NCBI RefSeq assembly: GCF_000002425.4
Contig: NC_037261.1
Coordinates: forward strand, 1,038,659-1,102,658
DNA length: 64,000 nucleotides
Direction: 5' to 3'
Source of the DNA: Physcomitrium patens
Lineage: Eukaryota > Streptophyta > Bryopsida > Funariales > Funariaceae
Shown: positions 1-13,000 of the stretch, in pieces
Numbering within the stretch: position 1 is the stretch's first letter
How the letters are laid out: each line of letters starts with the position of its first letter
Position numbers and translations under genes: made by a program
Notes under the pieces: model-generated
What the model was told of the DNA's origin: nothing
Database searches by the model: none
What the model saw: the letters and a program-made list of their open reading frames with translations, nothing else

Positions 1-575
1 GAGCTTTACTTGTTATAAAAACCCTTGAAATTTTTTTCTTATTCCATCAAAAAAAATTGACATATTTATCTTTGTCTCTCTTATGCTAATAGTAGCAAAA
101 ATCCTCGGATTTAGTTGTGAACTTGATCTATTTACTTCTCTTAATTGCATAAATTTTTAGCACAAATTTTGAACTTCATCATTGACTTTTTCTATGGCCA
201 TAGGAATAGTACCTCCATAATTCATATCCAAAATACGTAAAATTTCTATCCTAAGAATATTAATAAGCTCATGAAGATTTGAAATAATTGCAAATCTACT
301 CTTACTTCTACCATGAATAGCATCTATAATTTTTTCTTCTATAGAAACCTCAAACAAACTCAAAAAGTTAAATTTGAGCAAGATAATCTATAACCTTTAA
401 TATCAAATAAAAAATTCTACAAAGAGGAATAATCCACTTTCTTTAAAGAAAAAATCAATGTTAAAAAATTAAACTATTGGTTTAAAGGTGGATTATATAT
501 AATCTTTAAAATAAAATAATAAAAAGATAATCTTCTCACTTATAAAATAAAATAAAAAAAATAAATTGATATTTG
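1..575 (-). mobile_element. Gypsy element, 5' part of internal region (gag start), decayed, runs off the left edge
   Basis: Minus-strand internal DNA of a Ty3/Gypsy element. The reading frame at 157-381 contains the segment IIDAIHGRSKSRF followed by LHELINILRIEI. This is the same Gag N-terminus as in the copies at about 3240 and 18541 (MDAILSGSENRF type). Between this frame and the LTR at 576 lies the leader, with the repeated GATTA-type motifs also seen in the other copies. The frame closes quickly, so no working Gag is left. The rest of gag and pol would lie to the left of the window. Identification rests on similarity to the other copies in this window. Confidence 0.75.
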
Positions 576-806
576 TGTCAAATTGTGAAAGATATGAATC
601 TTAAAGAATTAAAAGATTAAGATACTTTTGTATCACTGAAAAAGACTAAATAATTACTTAAAGATGATATAATATTAAACTAGAATAGATATTATCAAAG
701 ATAAGAAGAATAAAAAGACTTAAAATAATACTAAAGACTAAAAAGACATTGACAAGAATGAAAAAGGCTTCCTTCTTGCTTTCATAAATATATCTATTTA
801 TATTTA

Positions 807-848
<42 letters not shown>

Positions 849-1174
849 AATTAGGAGCTATGTGAAAATATTCTATAAGACTTCTAATACATGTTGACTT
901 TGCAAGACATGTATCTTAACTTATAAGGTAAGTTTTTTATATATGCGCCACATAGTTAGCTTATTTTATAAGCTATCATTACATGTGATATGTGCTTAAC
1001 TTGTTGATCAAGTCTCTAACCTATCAATCTACTATAAACATGTGTAAAATTAAAGAACCATTTATAAAGCTTCTAAAAATCTTTTTTAAAAGATATTATG
1101 AAATTAATCTACTTTTATCTACTTCTATTTAATTATATAGGTAATTATTGAAATAAATATATATGTCTGTGACA
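576..1174 (-). repeat. Gypsy LTR (5' LTR of the left-edge element)
   Basis: On the minus strand this LTR starts TGTCACAG (plus strand ends at 1174) and ends TTGACA (plus strand starts TGTCAA at 576), the same termini as the other LTRs here. It is longer than its relatives (599 against about 550 bp) because a (TA)n microsatellite has grown at about 817-844. That is the place of the TATA box region in the other LTRs. Confidence 0.8.
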
Positions 1175-1565
1175 ATGCTATGGCATTCAATAAAGAAAAA
1201 TGGCTAATAGAATATGTCACAATTAGAATATTGTAAGGACTTCAAGACTATGGCCACATCAAATAGGCCAATTTTACTTAAATATTGTCAAATAATAAAA
1301 ATATAACTGATTTTTAATTCAAAAGTTTTGATAATATATGGAAATATAAAAATATTCTTTGTATTCAATTTGATAAAGAATTGAAATGGCTATTTGATAA
1401 AATAAATTCATAATACCATAGAATTCCATCTAGCTAGATTGTAGTTTAACTAAATGTTGAGTCACTGATTCATTCTCAAGCTAAGCAAGGTTTCTTAACT
1501 CTATTTAAGTTTGGCTTTGTATTGATTATTTCTTGTACTAATATTCATTTTATTTATATTAATTA

Positions 1566-1609
<44 letters not shown>

Positions 1610-1655
1610 AGTATTTTAAACATTGAGCAATTAGTAGCTCTTCAAGTTGACTTCC
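1175..1655. other. Gene-free AT-rich gap with (TA)n tract
   Basis: No coding frame or recognisable repeat is visible between the two Gypsy units, apart from a (TA)n microsatellite at about 1568-1605. Confidence 0.6.
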
Positions 1656-2983
1656 TATCACAGATATACATATTTACTCTAATATTTATCTATATGATTA
1701 AATAGAAATAAGTAAAAGTAGGTTTATTTCATAATATTTTTTAGAAAAGCTTTCTAGAAGCTTCATAGACATTTCTTTGACTTTATATGTATTTTTAGTT
1801 GATTAGTAGGTTAGAAATTTGATCAAAAAGTTAATTACATCTTGATAGCTTATTGAACAAGTTAATTATGTAATGCACATATAAAAAACTTTCCTTGTAA
1901 ATTAAGATATTTATCTTACAAAGTCAACATATTTTGGAGGTCCTATGAGATATTTCCATATTGTCATATCATGTGAAGCTTTGCTTGAAAATGCACCAAG
2001 CACCTGATTGTAGAAGATAGAAGGAGTATTGCAACAAGAAGATTTTAATTCTAATAGAATCCTAAATAAATCCAACTAAACCTTAAAAATTCTAATCGAT
2101 CTTTAATGAATCCAAATAAACCTCAAAGAAATTATGAAAGTAGCATGAAAAAATTCTAAAACAATTTTAAATAAGTATTAAAATAAAATCTAAAATATAT
2201 TCTAAATAAATTCCAATCAAATCCCACTTTGATCCTAATTAAAATCCTAGTAATTCTTATTTAAATCCTAAGTCAAATCTTAATTAAATCCTAAACAAAT
2301 ATTAAATTCTAATTCTTTTCTAAATCTTAATCCAAATCCTAATCAACTTAATCTAACTTTGAGGTAGTTTAGAACATCAATACAAACAATTATACCATTG
2401 ATCTTGCCTAAGATTTTACAAACCTTTCAAAAATTAAAGTGGCAATAAGCATGCAAAATTTGAAGAAGATTAAACTTACCAAATAGAAGATCAACCCTAA
2501 ATTCCACTTGGGTGTTGGCTGGCTTTTTCTTTCAATCTGAATGTTGAATTTCTAGTATCAATATGTCCTTTTTGATGCATTAATGTCCCTATAAAGCAAA
2601 TAGAAGCTCTCTTTCTAAAAGGCAGCATTAAGATTAAACCTTTTATTATGTTTCTATCATTTATTCTTGTTGTTCTACCACATCTTTCTATTAGACTCTT
2701 CTATAACAATACTCATATTTTTATTTTTTACCATATAGTTGTGTTACTACACAATAATGTAATTCTTAATTAAGAAACTATATGGAAGCAAGAATGAAGT
2801 CTTTTTCATTCTTGTCAATGGCTTCCTAGTCCTTACTCTTGTTTCAAGCCTTTTTAATCTTCTTATTTTTAACAATCGTCATTCTAATTTAATATAATAT
2901 CATCTTTGAGTGACTTTCTACTTCTTTTGAATGATATAAAAATTTCTTAAGGATTTATTTCTTCGAGTTTTATATCCTTGATT
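1656..2983 (+). repeat. 5' LTR of element A, split by an insert of about 0.8 kb
   Basis: LTR sequence runs from 1656 to about 1962, is interrupted, and resumes at about 2757 (the part before the TATA-box hairpin region) through 2983. The hairpin arms after the break read AAGAATGAAG and TTTCATTCTT, a variant of the family hairpin. Confidence 0.75.
1962..2756. other. Insert inside the LTR, rich in AATCCTAA-like repeats
   Basis: About 800 bp with no LTR match. The stretch from about 2040 to 2360 is built from many imperfect copies of AATCCTAAATAAAT-like units, so it is a degenerate short tandem array. No ORF, terminal inverted repeat or clear target duplication was found. Boundaries are approximate and come from comparison with the LTR at 17726-18278. 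Confidence 0.5.
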
Positions 2984-3199
2984 GTTTGACAAGAGTACTA
3001 ACTCATTGTTCTAATCTAATTTTTAGAAGTGAGTGGATTATTCTACTTCTATTGTTGTATTTTGAAGGTTGCAAATTACTCATCTTTAAACAAATTGTTG
3101 AATTTTTTAACATTGATATCTTTTTTAAAGAGAAAAAATTATCCCTCTTTGTAAAACTTTTTATTTGATGTTAGAGGTTGTAGATTACCCTCTTCTAAT

Positions 3200-4310
3200 T
3201 TGACTTGTAAACTTATTAAGTTATTTGAAAGGATAGAAAAAATCATTGATACTATTCTTAGTAGAAGTAAAAATAGATTTATAATTATTATTGATCTTCA
3301 TAAACTTGTCAATATTCTTAGGATAGAAATTTCATATATCACCAATATCAACCATAGAAATATTAATCCAACAACTATGAAAGAAGTTTAGAATCTTTGT
3401 CAATAAATTATACAATTAAAAGAAGGAAGTTAATCAATCCCACAACTAAATCCAAAAAGATTTCTTTCTACAAGTATGATAGAATCAAGGATTAGTATGT
3501 TTGAGAAATTTGATGGAACAAGGTCAAAATTTCAAGGATTTTTTAAATAATTTAAGTTCTATCTAAAGTTGCATCCCTTCCAATACTCTAATGGATTTAT
3601 TAAAGTTAGATTCATATGTGCACTTCTATCTCAAAGTACTTTCTTTTGGTTTGCATTGTTAATAGAAAAAGATTTATGACTTTTTTATGATTTGAATTCA
3701 TTCTTAGAAGTGTTTACGGCCACATTTGGAGAAAGTGATTGAAAAAAAATATCAAAGATCAAGTTCTTATCTTTATGAGAAGAATCACGATTATTTACTA
3801 TATATGCTACTAAATTCCAAAACCTCAATTGCAATGTGGATTGAAATGACAAAGCCTTCATCAATCAATTTTGATATGAATTGAAGGATAACATCAAAGA
3901 TTTACTATTGATAATATCAAAAGCAAAATCTTTGAAACAATTTATTGCTTAAGCCATTGCATGCAACAATCAATTATTTGAAAGGCATCAAGAATAAAGA
4001 CTTGATTGGAGAAGAACAAGCCAAATAATGAATGTAACTCACAAGTTTTTAGAAAATTATTTATAAAGGCCTAAATCAATACAAATTGATAAGATATGTT
4101 TTAAAACCCTCATTGAGCAAGAAAAGACTCAATGTCATCAAAAAGGTTTGTGCTTATATTATCAAGAAGCTAACTACATTGCTCAACATTGTCCAAAGAA
4201 GCAATGCAATCACAAAATAAAGAGCTCAATTGCTAAAGAAGACAATGTATCAAAAAACAAGTTTTTTAACTATAATAAGAATCTTGCGATTAGAATCATG
4301 TGTGATACTT
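3200..4310 (+). pseudogene. Broken gag of element A
   Basis: The frame at 3200-3391 holds an IIDTILSRSKNRF segment of the MDAILSGSENRF-type Gag N-terminus. Around 3500 the motif MFEKFDGTRSKFQGF matches the Gag core of the intact element at 24258. Near 4150 a CLYYQEANYIAQHCPKK segment is a zinc knuckle (CX2CX4HX4C) whose second cysteine is lost. Several stops and frameshifts intervene. Confidence 0.7.
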
Positions 4311-4339
4311 AATAAAGGTCATATTTTTTTTCTTAAATC

Positions 4340-7010
4340 CTTCATCTTGTTTTACAATAAATTTGTATTTAAGACCTAAAAATTATAAAGTCTTTGTATT
4401 ATTAGATTCAAAAGCCTCAGCTTGTTTTATAGATAAAGACTTTGTTAAAAAACAAAAGATATCTTTAGTTAAGAAAACTAAATCCTTAGATCTAGAAATC
4501 ATAGATGGTTGTTTATTATCTTTTTAAGATATTTTTTATGATATTATTCTTTTAAATATAGTAATTAAAGATTATAATAATATAGTAGTATTTAATGTAA
4601 TAAGATGTCCCTTCAATTCAATTATTTTAGGATTATTGTAGTTAAAAAAATATAATTCTTAGATAGATTAGATTTATTATAATCTTAATTATTTTTGGTA
4701 GTTTAATCCAAAATTTTGATAGAAAAATAAAAATAGATAAGCCTTGTACATTCAAATCCTATTGGTAGGTGCAAGAACTTTCATGCATGTATCAAAAGAA
4801 GGGTTATCTTTTGCTATATATGCCACACTTTTTTTTAATGGTAAAAAGACATCAAGTAGTATTCCTAACCAATATTAAGATTTTTAGGAACATTTTCAAA
4901 AAGAAAAATATAAATCTTCTTAGATTAGATTAAAATATTATAGATAGAAGAACATAAATTTTATTTTCATTGTATATTATAAAAGCTTAAAGATGTAAGA
5001 TTATATTTAAAAATAAAAATAAAAAATAGTATATTTTATATTATTCAGATTGATTTTCTAAGATATATTATTTCCATCAAAGGATTAATGATAGATCTTA
5101 AGAAGATCTAAACTATTATGGATTAGAAGGTTCCAAAAATAGTGAGAGATGTTTAATGTTTTTTGATATTTTCCAATTATTATTGAAACTTCATCAAAAA
5201 AAATTTCAAGTTAAAACTCCCCTTACTCTATTGACATGTAAAGACAAACTTGAATAGAGCAAAGAAGTAGAAATATGTTTTAAAGCCTTAAATACAACAT
5301 TTATTTCTATACCAATTTTATTTTGCATCAATTTTTAAAGGCATTTTTTATGGAAACAAATGCATCAAATTTTGCTATAAGTATTGTTTTATCTTAAATG
5401 GGAGTAGATGATAAGCTCCACCTAATTGCTTTTCATTCTATGAAATTTTCAGTAGCCAAAATTAACTATGAGATCCACAACAAAGATATCCTTGCAATTG
5501 TAGATTCATTTTAAGAATGGCATCATTATTTAGAAGGCGATTCTAATCTAGTTACTATATATTCAGATCACAAGAATCTCAAGTACTTCATGTCGACATG
5601 TGATTTGAATCTTTATCAAGATTTGATTTTCAGATCACCTATAGACTTAGAAAACAACAAGTTTTATGAAATGCGCTTTCTAGACATTCTTTTCTTATAT
5701 CAAAAGAAGAAGATGTAACTTTGATGAATATACAATAATTTTCTTGAAAAAAAAGTATTCTCATCTTTGACCAATAAAATCAACATTGACTATTGATACA
5801 ATCTTTGTCAAGCAAATTCAATCAATTATGTCTTTTGATCCTTTTATTCATGATATCAAGAATAATATTTGTTCAAGATTCAAAACTCTTCATCATCGAC
5901 CTTATAAACTTCTTTAGCTATTACCTATTTTGGTCTTTTGTTTCTATGGATTTTATCATAGATCTTTCAATCTTGGGTTTGTATAATTTTATATTTGTGA
6001 TAGTAGATTGATTTACCAAGATGGCACATTTTATACCATATACAAAGTCTATCATAGATGAAGAAACAGCTAAGCTTTTTTTTTGACAACATCTATCACT
6101 ATCATGGATTATCCAAAGATATTATAACAAATAAGAGAACTCAATTTATATCAAGTTTTTAGAGAATCCTTTTCAAGATATTAAAGGTGGACATAAAGCT
6201 CTCTTTGGCTTTTTATCTTCAGATCGATAGGCAAACAAAATAGATGAATTAAGTTTTGGAGTAATATTTGAGGTATACCATCAATTATTATTAAGATGAT
6301 TGGACAACTCTTTTGCCATTGGCAAAGTATGCTTACAATAATTTGATACATTCTTCTACTCAACAAACACCTTTTTTTGCCGATTATGGTTATCATCGAC
6401 GACTTGATACTTTTAACTTTTTAAAAGTTAATAATCTTACAATAGAAGATTTGATAAATTATTTGTTAGAACTATATGCAGCAATGAAGGAATAGTTGAA
6501 GAAAGCTCAAGAATGACAAAAGATTAATGCAGATGCCTATTGCAAGAAACAACCACAATTCAATGTCGATGATAAGATATAGCCACTTTGTAGCAATATC
6601 AAAACTATTTATCATTGTCACAAGTTGGACTATTATAGACTTAAATCTTTTTCTATTTGTGAACAAGTCAATCCTATTGCTTATCAATTAAATCTACCAA
6701 AGTTTGAAGATCCATCCCATATTCTATGTATCTCTTCTTGAATTATATAAGACAATGAATATTTCAAGAAGAAGAAAAATGTGACCTCTTCCTATAAAAG
6801 TGGATAATAATCAAGAATTTGAGATGGAAGAAGCTTTAGATTCAAGACGGTGTCTAAATAGATTAGAATATTTTATTCATTGGCATAGATATAATAATAG
6901 TGAATGCAATAGGAGCCAACAAAGAATCTTGCAAATGCAAAAAGAAGGTTTAGGTTTTTTATTGACAACATCCACTAAAACCAAAATGAAGAATAGTAAA
7001 TATTTGTTAT
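4340..7010 (+). pseudogene. Broken pol of element A, reverse transcriptase core deleted
   Basis: Protease remains at about 4390-4450, with LLDSKASACFID where the intact copy has LLDSGASACFLD, so the active-site glycine is changed. Sequence then jumps from the protease/RT spacer (about 4920) to the RT thumb (about 4960 on). Compared with the intact element, about 0.5 kb carrying the YLDD palm is missing. RNase H, integrase (MAHFIPYTKSI segment near 6020) and chromodomain remnants follow, with many stops. The last open piece, 6800-7012, ends in the chromodomain. Confidence 0.75.
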
Positions 7011-7092
7011 AAAAAAAAATAAGATCTAAAAAAGATAGCATTTTATCTTCTTTTCATGTTTAGTACTTTTGTACATTTGTGATGCTAAAGAG

Positions 7093-7535
7093 ATGGAGAA
7101 TCAACAATCAATAGATTCAACTCAAGAGCTATCACTTGCTAACTTGTCTAACAAAATATTACATTTATCACAACATTTACGACGACGTAATTAAGATGAA
7201 GATCCTCAAAAAAAACACATTTTTTTTTCTAATAAATGGCAAGATACTATGTATTTGATATTACGACCTTAGAAGAGACTCTTGATGTTTGGTGATTCTA
7301 TTAGAGGTTGAAACAACTCTTAATAGTATTTCAAATGTTTTATTTGAAGGAAGTTACAAAGGCCTCAACAACGATCAAATAATAGGGTAGTCACTTCTTT
7401 TAATATGGTAGTCTCATATTAAAGGAAGAAGACTATCGATGGCCAAGAGGACCTATCAATCACCTTTGAAGAGAATAAAGATCAAAGTATGTAGCAAATA
7501 CAATTTGTCGCATCTTGGATTTCTTCAACATATGA
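7093..7535 (+). pseudogene. Third-ORF copy of element A
   Basis: Starts ATGGAGAATCAACAA like the third ORF of the intact element and ends at the equivalent ATATGA. It has a TAA at about codon 34 and small insertions (443 nt instead of 423), so it is not translatable. At the codon that is TGA in the intact element, this copy keeps CGA. Confidence 0.7.
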
Positions 7536-7576
7536 TGACTATTCTTTATGGAACTCATCTCTAGAAGGGGAGGTAA

Positions 7577-8094
7577 TCTCACAAGCATACATATTTATTC
7601 TAATATTTATCTATATGATTAAATATAAGTAGGTAAAAGTAGATTTATTTCATAATATTTTTTAAAGAAGCTTCATAGATGCTACTTTGATTTTACATGT
7701 GTTTATAATTGATTAATAGGTTAGAAACTTGATCAACAAATTAACCACGTGTTGATAGCTTACGGAACAAGATAACTATGTGGTGCATATATAGAAAACT
7801 TGTCTTATAAGTTAAGATATGTATCTTGCAAAGTCAACACGTTTTAGAGGTCCTATAGGAGATTGTCATATAGGTCCTGGTTAAGAATATATATAGAGGC
7901 AAGAGTGAAGCCTTCTTCACTCTTATCAACGCCTTTCTAGTTCTTAGTTTTGTTTTAAGACTCTCTAGTCTTTTTATCTTTTGCAATAGTCATTCTAGTT
8001 TAATATTATATCATTTTTGAGTGACTTTCTTATTCTTTTGAATGACACAAGAGTTTGTTGAGGATTTCTTTCTTTGAGCTTCATGTCCTTGACA
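7577..8094 (+). repeat. 3' LTR of element A
   Basis: Preceded by a polypurine tract (AGAAGGGGAGG, 7564-7573). Starts at 7577 and ends TTGACA at 8094. The post-TATA hairpin is perfect here, with arms AAGAGTGAAG and CTTCACTCTT at 7901-7924. Confidence 0.8.
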
Positions 8095-10093
8095 CTTCTT
8101 TGAAAAACTTGTCAATTGCATTGTGACTATGGATGTTTATGGCAAAACTAATTCAAAATGTTTTCTTATGTGAACGACACACTTAGAGTGGAATTGGTCA
8201 ATCATAATGCCATGATGTTGGATATCAATTTTTGCTCTATAAGTCCCTTGTGTAGAAAGAGAATCAAACTTTGCAATAGAGTTAAAGATACTAATTTCAT
8301 TGGAACTTATATGAGAAAACTTGTCAAAGTTCTATGTAATTGAAACTACATCACATGTGATAGGATTAAAAGCAACCATAATATAACATTTTCATTCCAA
8401 TTGTTCTAAATGGTATGTTTTCTATGGAAGTAGCTCCCTCCATTGTAGAGATTAGAGTTAGAATTGTATACTAAAAACCACAAAATACAAGAAAATTTTC
8501 ATATATAATCCCTCAAATATCCTAAAATATCAAGAATACTCCTTCCAATTTTTATTATACCAAATGTATGCCTTATTTATGATAGGATATCACCACAAGA
8601 GTTACATTTTGTATTATTAAAAATGATAGGGGTACATTTGCTATTATCAAGAATGTAAGGATATTGTTGACACTTCAAGGGTATATATGAAATTTTTTCT
8701 AAATAATATAACCACAAATGAATTACTTTGGTGTGTGGTTGTAACTGTCCAATTCTATACTTAGCTTTTAATGGATTGCTGGTCACTTATTCTGGATAGA
8801 GAGATCTGTTGCTTTTGTAACTAACACTATGAATGGATTATTCCCTCATATTATGCATTACACCAACCACTTTAGGTTATTTTTATAGCTATTATTGTTT
8901 TTGATTTTTTTCTCTCTGGTGGTTAGCTAAGAGTACTTGAAACACTTGTCCAGGTGTTAATATCTGCCCGTTCTTCCTGTAGATTTCTTTATGGTATTGC
9001 TGGAGTGTCAGTTATGATGTTTATACAATATTAGTGACATTTTAGGATTTGGGTGGTAAGCTTTAAGTTTGAATGGAGTGAAAGGGGTCATTAAGAGAAG
9101 CAGGCAACACTTTGTAATGAAAAATCTGTAAAACAAGGTTACAAAAATGGTGTATCAACAGGGTTCGTGAGCCAAGCTGAAAGACAATCATCTCATAGTG
9201 CCAAGCCAGTAAAAGAAGAACAATTTGCATGCACAATGATGCTTTAAATCATGACTTCCACATCACAATGCTATTTGCAGAAACACCGACTATTTTTGTG
9301 GAGGGGCTACAACCATCACAGCTAAGATGATTTTCGCCAAATTTTACGGCCGAGTACTACTAGGCGAATCGACTAGACCCTTGCCGAAAACAAATGGTTT
9401 GACAGAATTACCAATTACTATTGACAGTAAACAACACTATAAGTACAATTGGACTCCGCGGTATGTTACCTTTACCTATCACATTGACAAAAGCCACGTT
9501 TCTCATCTTGATTTTCTGAGTATGCACAGACCAAATATGGCCAAATAATTATTGTTGCAGATATCTACACATCATGGTTGCGCAATCACACCCCTTCTTA
9601 ACCGCAAAACTTCTTGACTGCAAAACAGAGTCCAAAACCTCCAAAATTAATACATGCTGTGCCAAAGCCGACCACCGGACACATCATCTACGATCCTTGA
9701 CACGTTCATAATTTTCACAATGAACAAATTCATCTCAGTACCTGCGTCGGAGCTCTTCCTCACGACCTTCCACCTACATATAAAGAACAATCACTAGAAT
9801 GAATGAGAAGATTGGATTGTTGTAATAAATAGATGCATTATCAACGGACCTTTAATTCCAGAGTCAAGATATGTTTTTTTGAAGTGTCGGAAAATCACAA
9901 GGGCGTCATGGCCGAAGAGTACTGCTAGACGGCCACACCAACAGCCAAATAAGTCGAGATATTTCTCTAACCAAATAAAAGGAAAATTCCCACTGCATTA
10001 ATTTCCTGTTCTCATGGCCTGATCCAACCCATGATTACTAAGACAACACAAATTTGACCTGCATCTTTCTTTGAAACACAAAACACACAATAT
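8095..10093. other. No gene recognised; transition to gene island 1
   Basis: AT content falls from about 9.1 kb onward. Short frames here (for example 8158-8343 and 9327-9548) show no domain, no splice context and no relatives elsewhere in the window. The part just before 10094 is likely 3' untranslated and downstream DNA of the minus-strand gene. Confidence 0.5.
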
Positions 10094-13000
10094 TCAGCAA
10101 TCTGTCGTATATTCCACTCTAAGTAGTGAGAAGTTCGTAAGAAGAGCCCAGACCTTCTGCTTTGACTCCAAAGCATTCGAATGTTGCACTGGAAACATAT
10201 GTTGGCAAGTCCTCACAGCAACACTTCGACCAGAATTTATCATATACCCAAGACGGAAAACACAAGCCACCACCTCATTGTATATACTGCAGATAGCAAA
10301 CAGAGATTTATTAGTAACTAAAGAAATTCTAACAGTAAAATACAACATTATAACCGACAACAGGTTCTGACCTACGAAAATATGTACCCTAGTCCACAGA
10401 TAAACATTGACCTTGGAACAAAACTGTGACTCTTTAACCTTTTTCCTCCGAGCGATTGCAAACTAAAATAAAAGTTCATTCAAACCTGAGGCGATGCCGA
10501 TTACAGGCAGTTAAAAATGCCACCAAACCGTTCAAAATGCTCCTGACTGCACGAAAGACCTGGATGCAGCAAAACGTAAGAGATACGAGGGGATGAGGGA
10601 CGACCAATGTAAATTCTTAGTGGAGTTAACATAGATTTCCGTATGATGCAAGCTATGAACCCAAAAACACTGAACAGATACCCCCATTTACCCACTAACA
10701 GGACTACATTGCGATGAGTACTGATGCCACAATAATCTCCACAACCCACTCCCCCACAAGTTTTCACCTTGGAGAAAAGGTCATTCCAGAGAGCACGCCA
10801 CATTGAGGGTGGTGGTGTGGCAGCCTTGGCACTCTTGAGAGTTGAAATAGCAGGAGATATGCTGCTAAAAATAAATTGCACCAGATCCATAAGCCCATCG
10901 ATTGCATTTTCCGCAAGTATCAGGATGAGATGGACAATCTGCAGCGGCAAACACACCAACGCCCATGCTGCCGCCAAAATCGGATAAATTCCTGTACAGT
11001 TACAGAAAAACATTACTGTTTTCGTACGCTACTCAAACTATATTCTAAGTAACAAACAGTATATATTTCTCAAGTAATAAATAAAATTAAACAAGATGGG
11101 AAGTTATATCACAAGAAGCACAACAGCTAGCGGAAAAAAATAAAATAAAATAAAAAAACAACGGTGTTCCAACTAATGTATGGTCGGAACCAATGAAAGG
11201 CAAGGCCACTTACCAAGATTCCAAATAGAGCTTAGCAGCACACAGAAGGGCCAAACCATTAACTGCAGAAGGTTGCCAAGAGTGAGCAAGACTGAGAACA
11301 CGGTCACTGATATAAGATTCCAAGTACCCAGAAGGACTCCCAGCAACATGCTCCAGACGGGAAGAACCACATCAACCAACACTGTCAGGGGCTCTACCAA
11401 AGGTCGCGTTAATAAATGAAATATTTGCCTGACAGCTCGAACAGCCATGAGCAACCATCGAAAAGCTTTCTCAAAATTTTGTAGAACCAGCATGGTCCCT
11501 AAATACTTCAACCGAGATACCATTTCCCATGCTTCAATCCACTCAAAAAGGGGACCACACAAACGAGCTGCTGTGGCTTTGAGGATAGGGACGTTCTTGT
11601 ACAAGTCGTAAAACCCAATCAATACTGTCACTACAGAAACTATGAAGTATATGGATCCACAGAGCGGCCGCATCCAAGGGCGATACAGTTGACAGAAAAT
11701 TGGGTACGACTGCAAGAATATCACCCAAGAGGGTAATCCAGACTCTAGCATTTTCAGCAATCCAGAGTCAGCGGTCACAATCTTTTGGAGCTCAAATGGC
11801 AGCATGGGGTCCTTGAACCTAAATACGATGAGCACATCCCCGTATGCTTCAGAGTCGATGGGAACATGAGATGCGGCGTGACTTGAAGGCACCTCATTCA
11901 CTTCTGCCCAAAACCACTTGTCTAACATACAACCTGCATCTTTACAGTCTACTTCGGGTGGTCGACCCATGTCAAAGCTGCCCTGTGATACTAAAGGCAA
12001 TAGTACCCGGCTGTTTCCAATTTTCTCCATGCTGTCGATACTATTTGAGGAAGATGTGCAGTCGTTCACTTGGTGACCCAAAAACTCTTCTATGCCATCG
12101 TATCGATCTTGCAACTGCAAACTGCACACTGAATCCAGGGAGTGTTGCTCGTTGCCATCAACGCTAGTCCTCTCTCGGGACTCCGGACACCACGTGGAGC
12201 AAGTCCAAGAGTCCTGATATTGGCATGACGTATTCTGAGGTAACGAAGGAAGCGACGAAAAATCCACAAAATTTTCACTCAAATCTTCCTCGAAATCAAA
12301 GACATCGGCCACAAACGATTTCACGGTACCATAATCACTAGCGTCGTCCTCGGGACTTCCATCTGATTCGGTCACGTCAGAATCCCCAGAACACTCATCA
12401 GTGCTGACGCTGCCATCCAAACTCCATCGTGGTGGAGCAAGATTACAATAGCACTCCTCCGAGAAACAAGTGGAAAGCTTTGCCATACAGCCATCACCTT
12501 CTGAAGCTCCAGCAGCAAAAGAAGTACTAGCTACTCGTAGCTTAAGTCGTTCCGAAGCGTACCAGGCTTGAGCCTGCTGCAGGCTGTCGAACTCTCTCTT
12601 GACCATCGTCTTCACTTCCAGAGCGACGCATGTATCTGTCTGTCCCTCGCTCAGAAAATTTAGTTGCTCGTCAGAAGAAACTTCAGCCAACACGACCTCA
12701 GATGGTAACAAGGCTGAGAAGACAGTTGATAGAAAGTAGTGTCAAAAGTGTCCTTCAAACTGAAACATGGGAGCATGCCCCGTCCTCAACTCACCAGGAG
12801 CTCATTGCTGTAGTTAATTCCCCGCACATTAGTCCACTCCACCTCAAAGGCTACACAACCATGAAAGCCCTCAGGAGACTTCCTCATAAGAGGTAGGGCC
12901 TTGAATTGCTGCTGCAGAAGTCTTTTGAAATTTGACCAGCTGGACAACTTTTCCGAGCGTCCTTCAGAGCTCCGACGCGCACTTGACGATGCGCCAGAGC

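Larger units (their letters stand above)
1656..8094 (+). mobile_element. Decayed Ty3/Gypsy chromovirus element A (LTR-gag-pol-third ORF-LTR)
   Basis: A full-length but dead element. The 5' LTR begins TATCACAG (mutated TGTCACAG) at 1656 and the 3' LTR ends TTGACA at 8094. The flanking pentamers CTTCC (1651-1655) and CTTCT (8095-8099) differ by one transition and look like an aged target-site duplication. Internal parts in order: Gag with a zinc-knuckle remnant (about 3240-4310), protease (about 4390-4680), a truncated reverse transcriptase, RNase H (about 5340-5600), integrase (about 5780-6500), chromodomain (about 6800-6990), and a third ORF copy at 7093-7535. Stop codons and frameshifts occur throughout. 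Confidence 0.85.

Noticed and set aside
2040-2360. CRISPR-like or telomeric array
   Set aside because: Units are short, variable and without regular spacers, and the context is an LTR insert in a plant genome.
9327-9548. 73-aa plus-strand frame
   Set aside because: No domain, no relatives in the window, and no splice or promoter context. Likely chance in downstream DNA of the minus-strand gene.
10501-11013. Single 170-aa minus-strand ORF as one exon
   Set aside because: The frame crosses an intron: a GT donor at 10767 and an AG acceptor before 10559 restore the conserved FRAVRSILNG block in another frame, so only 10768-10991 of it is coding.
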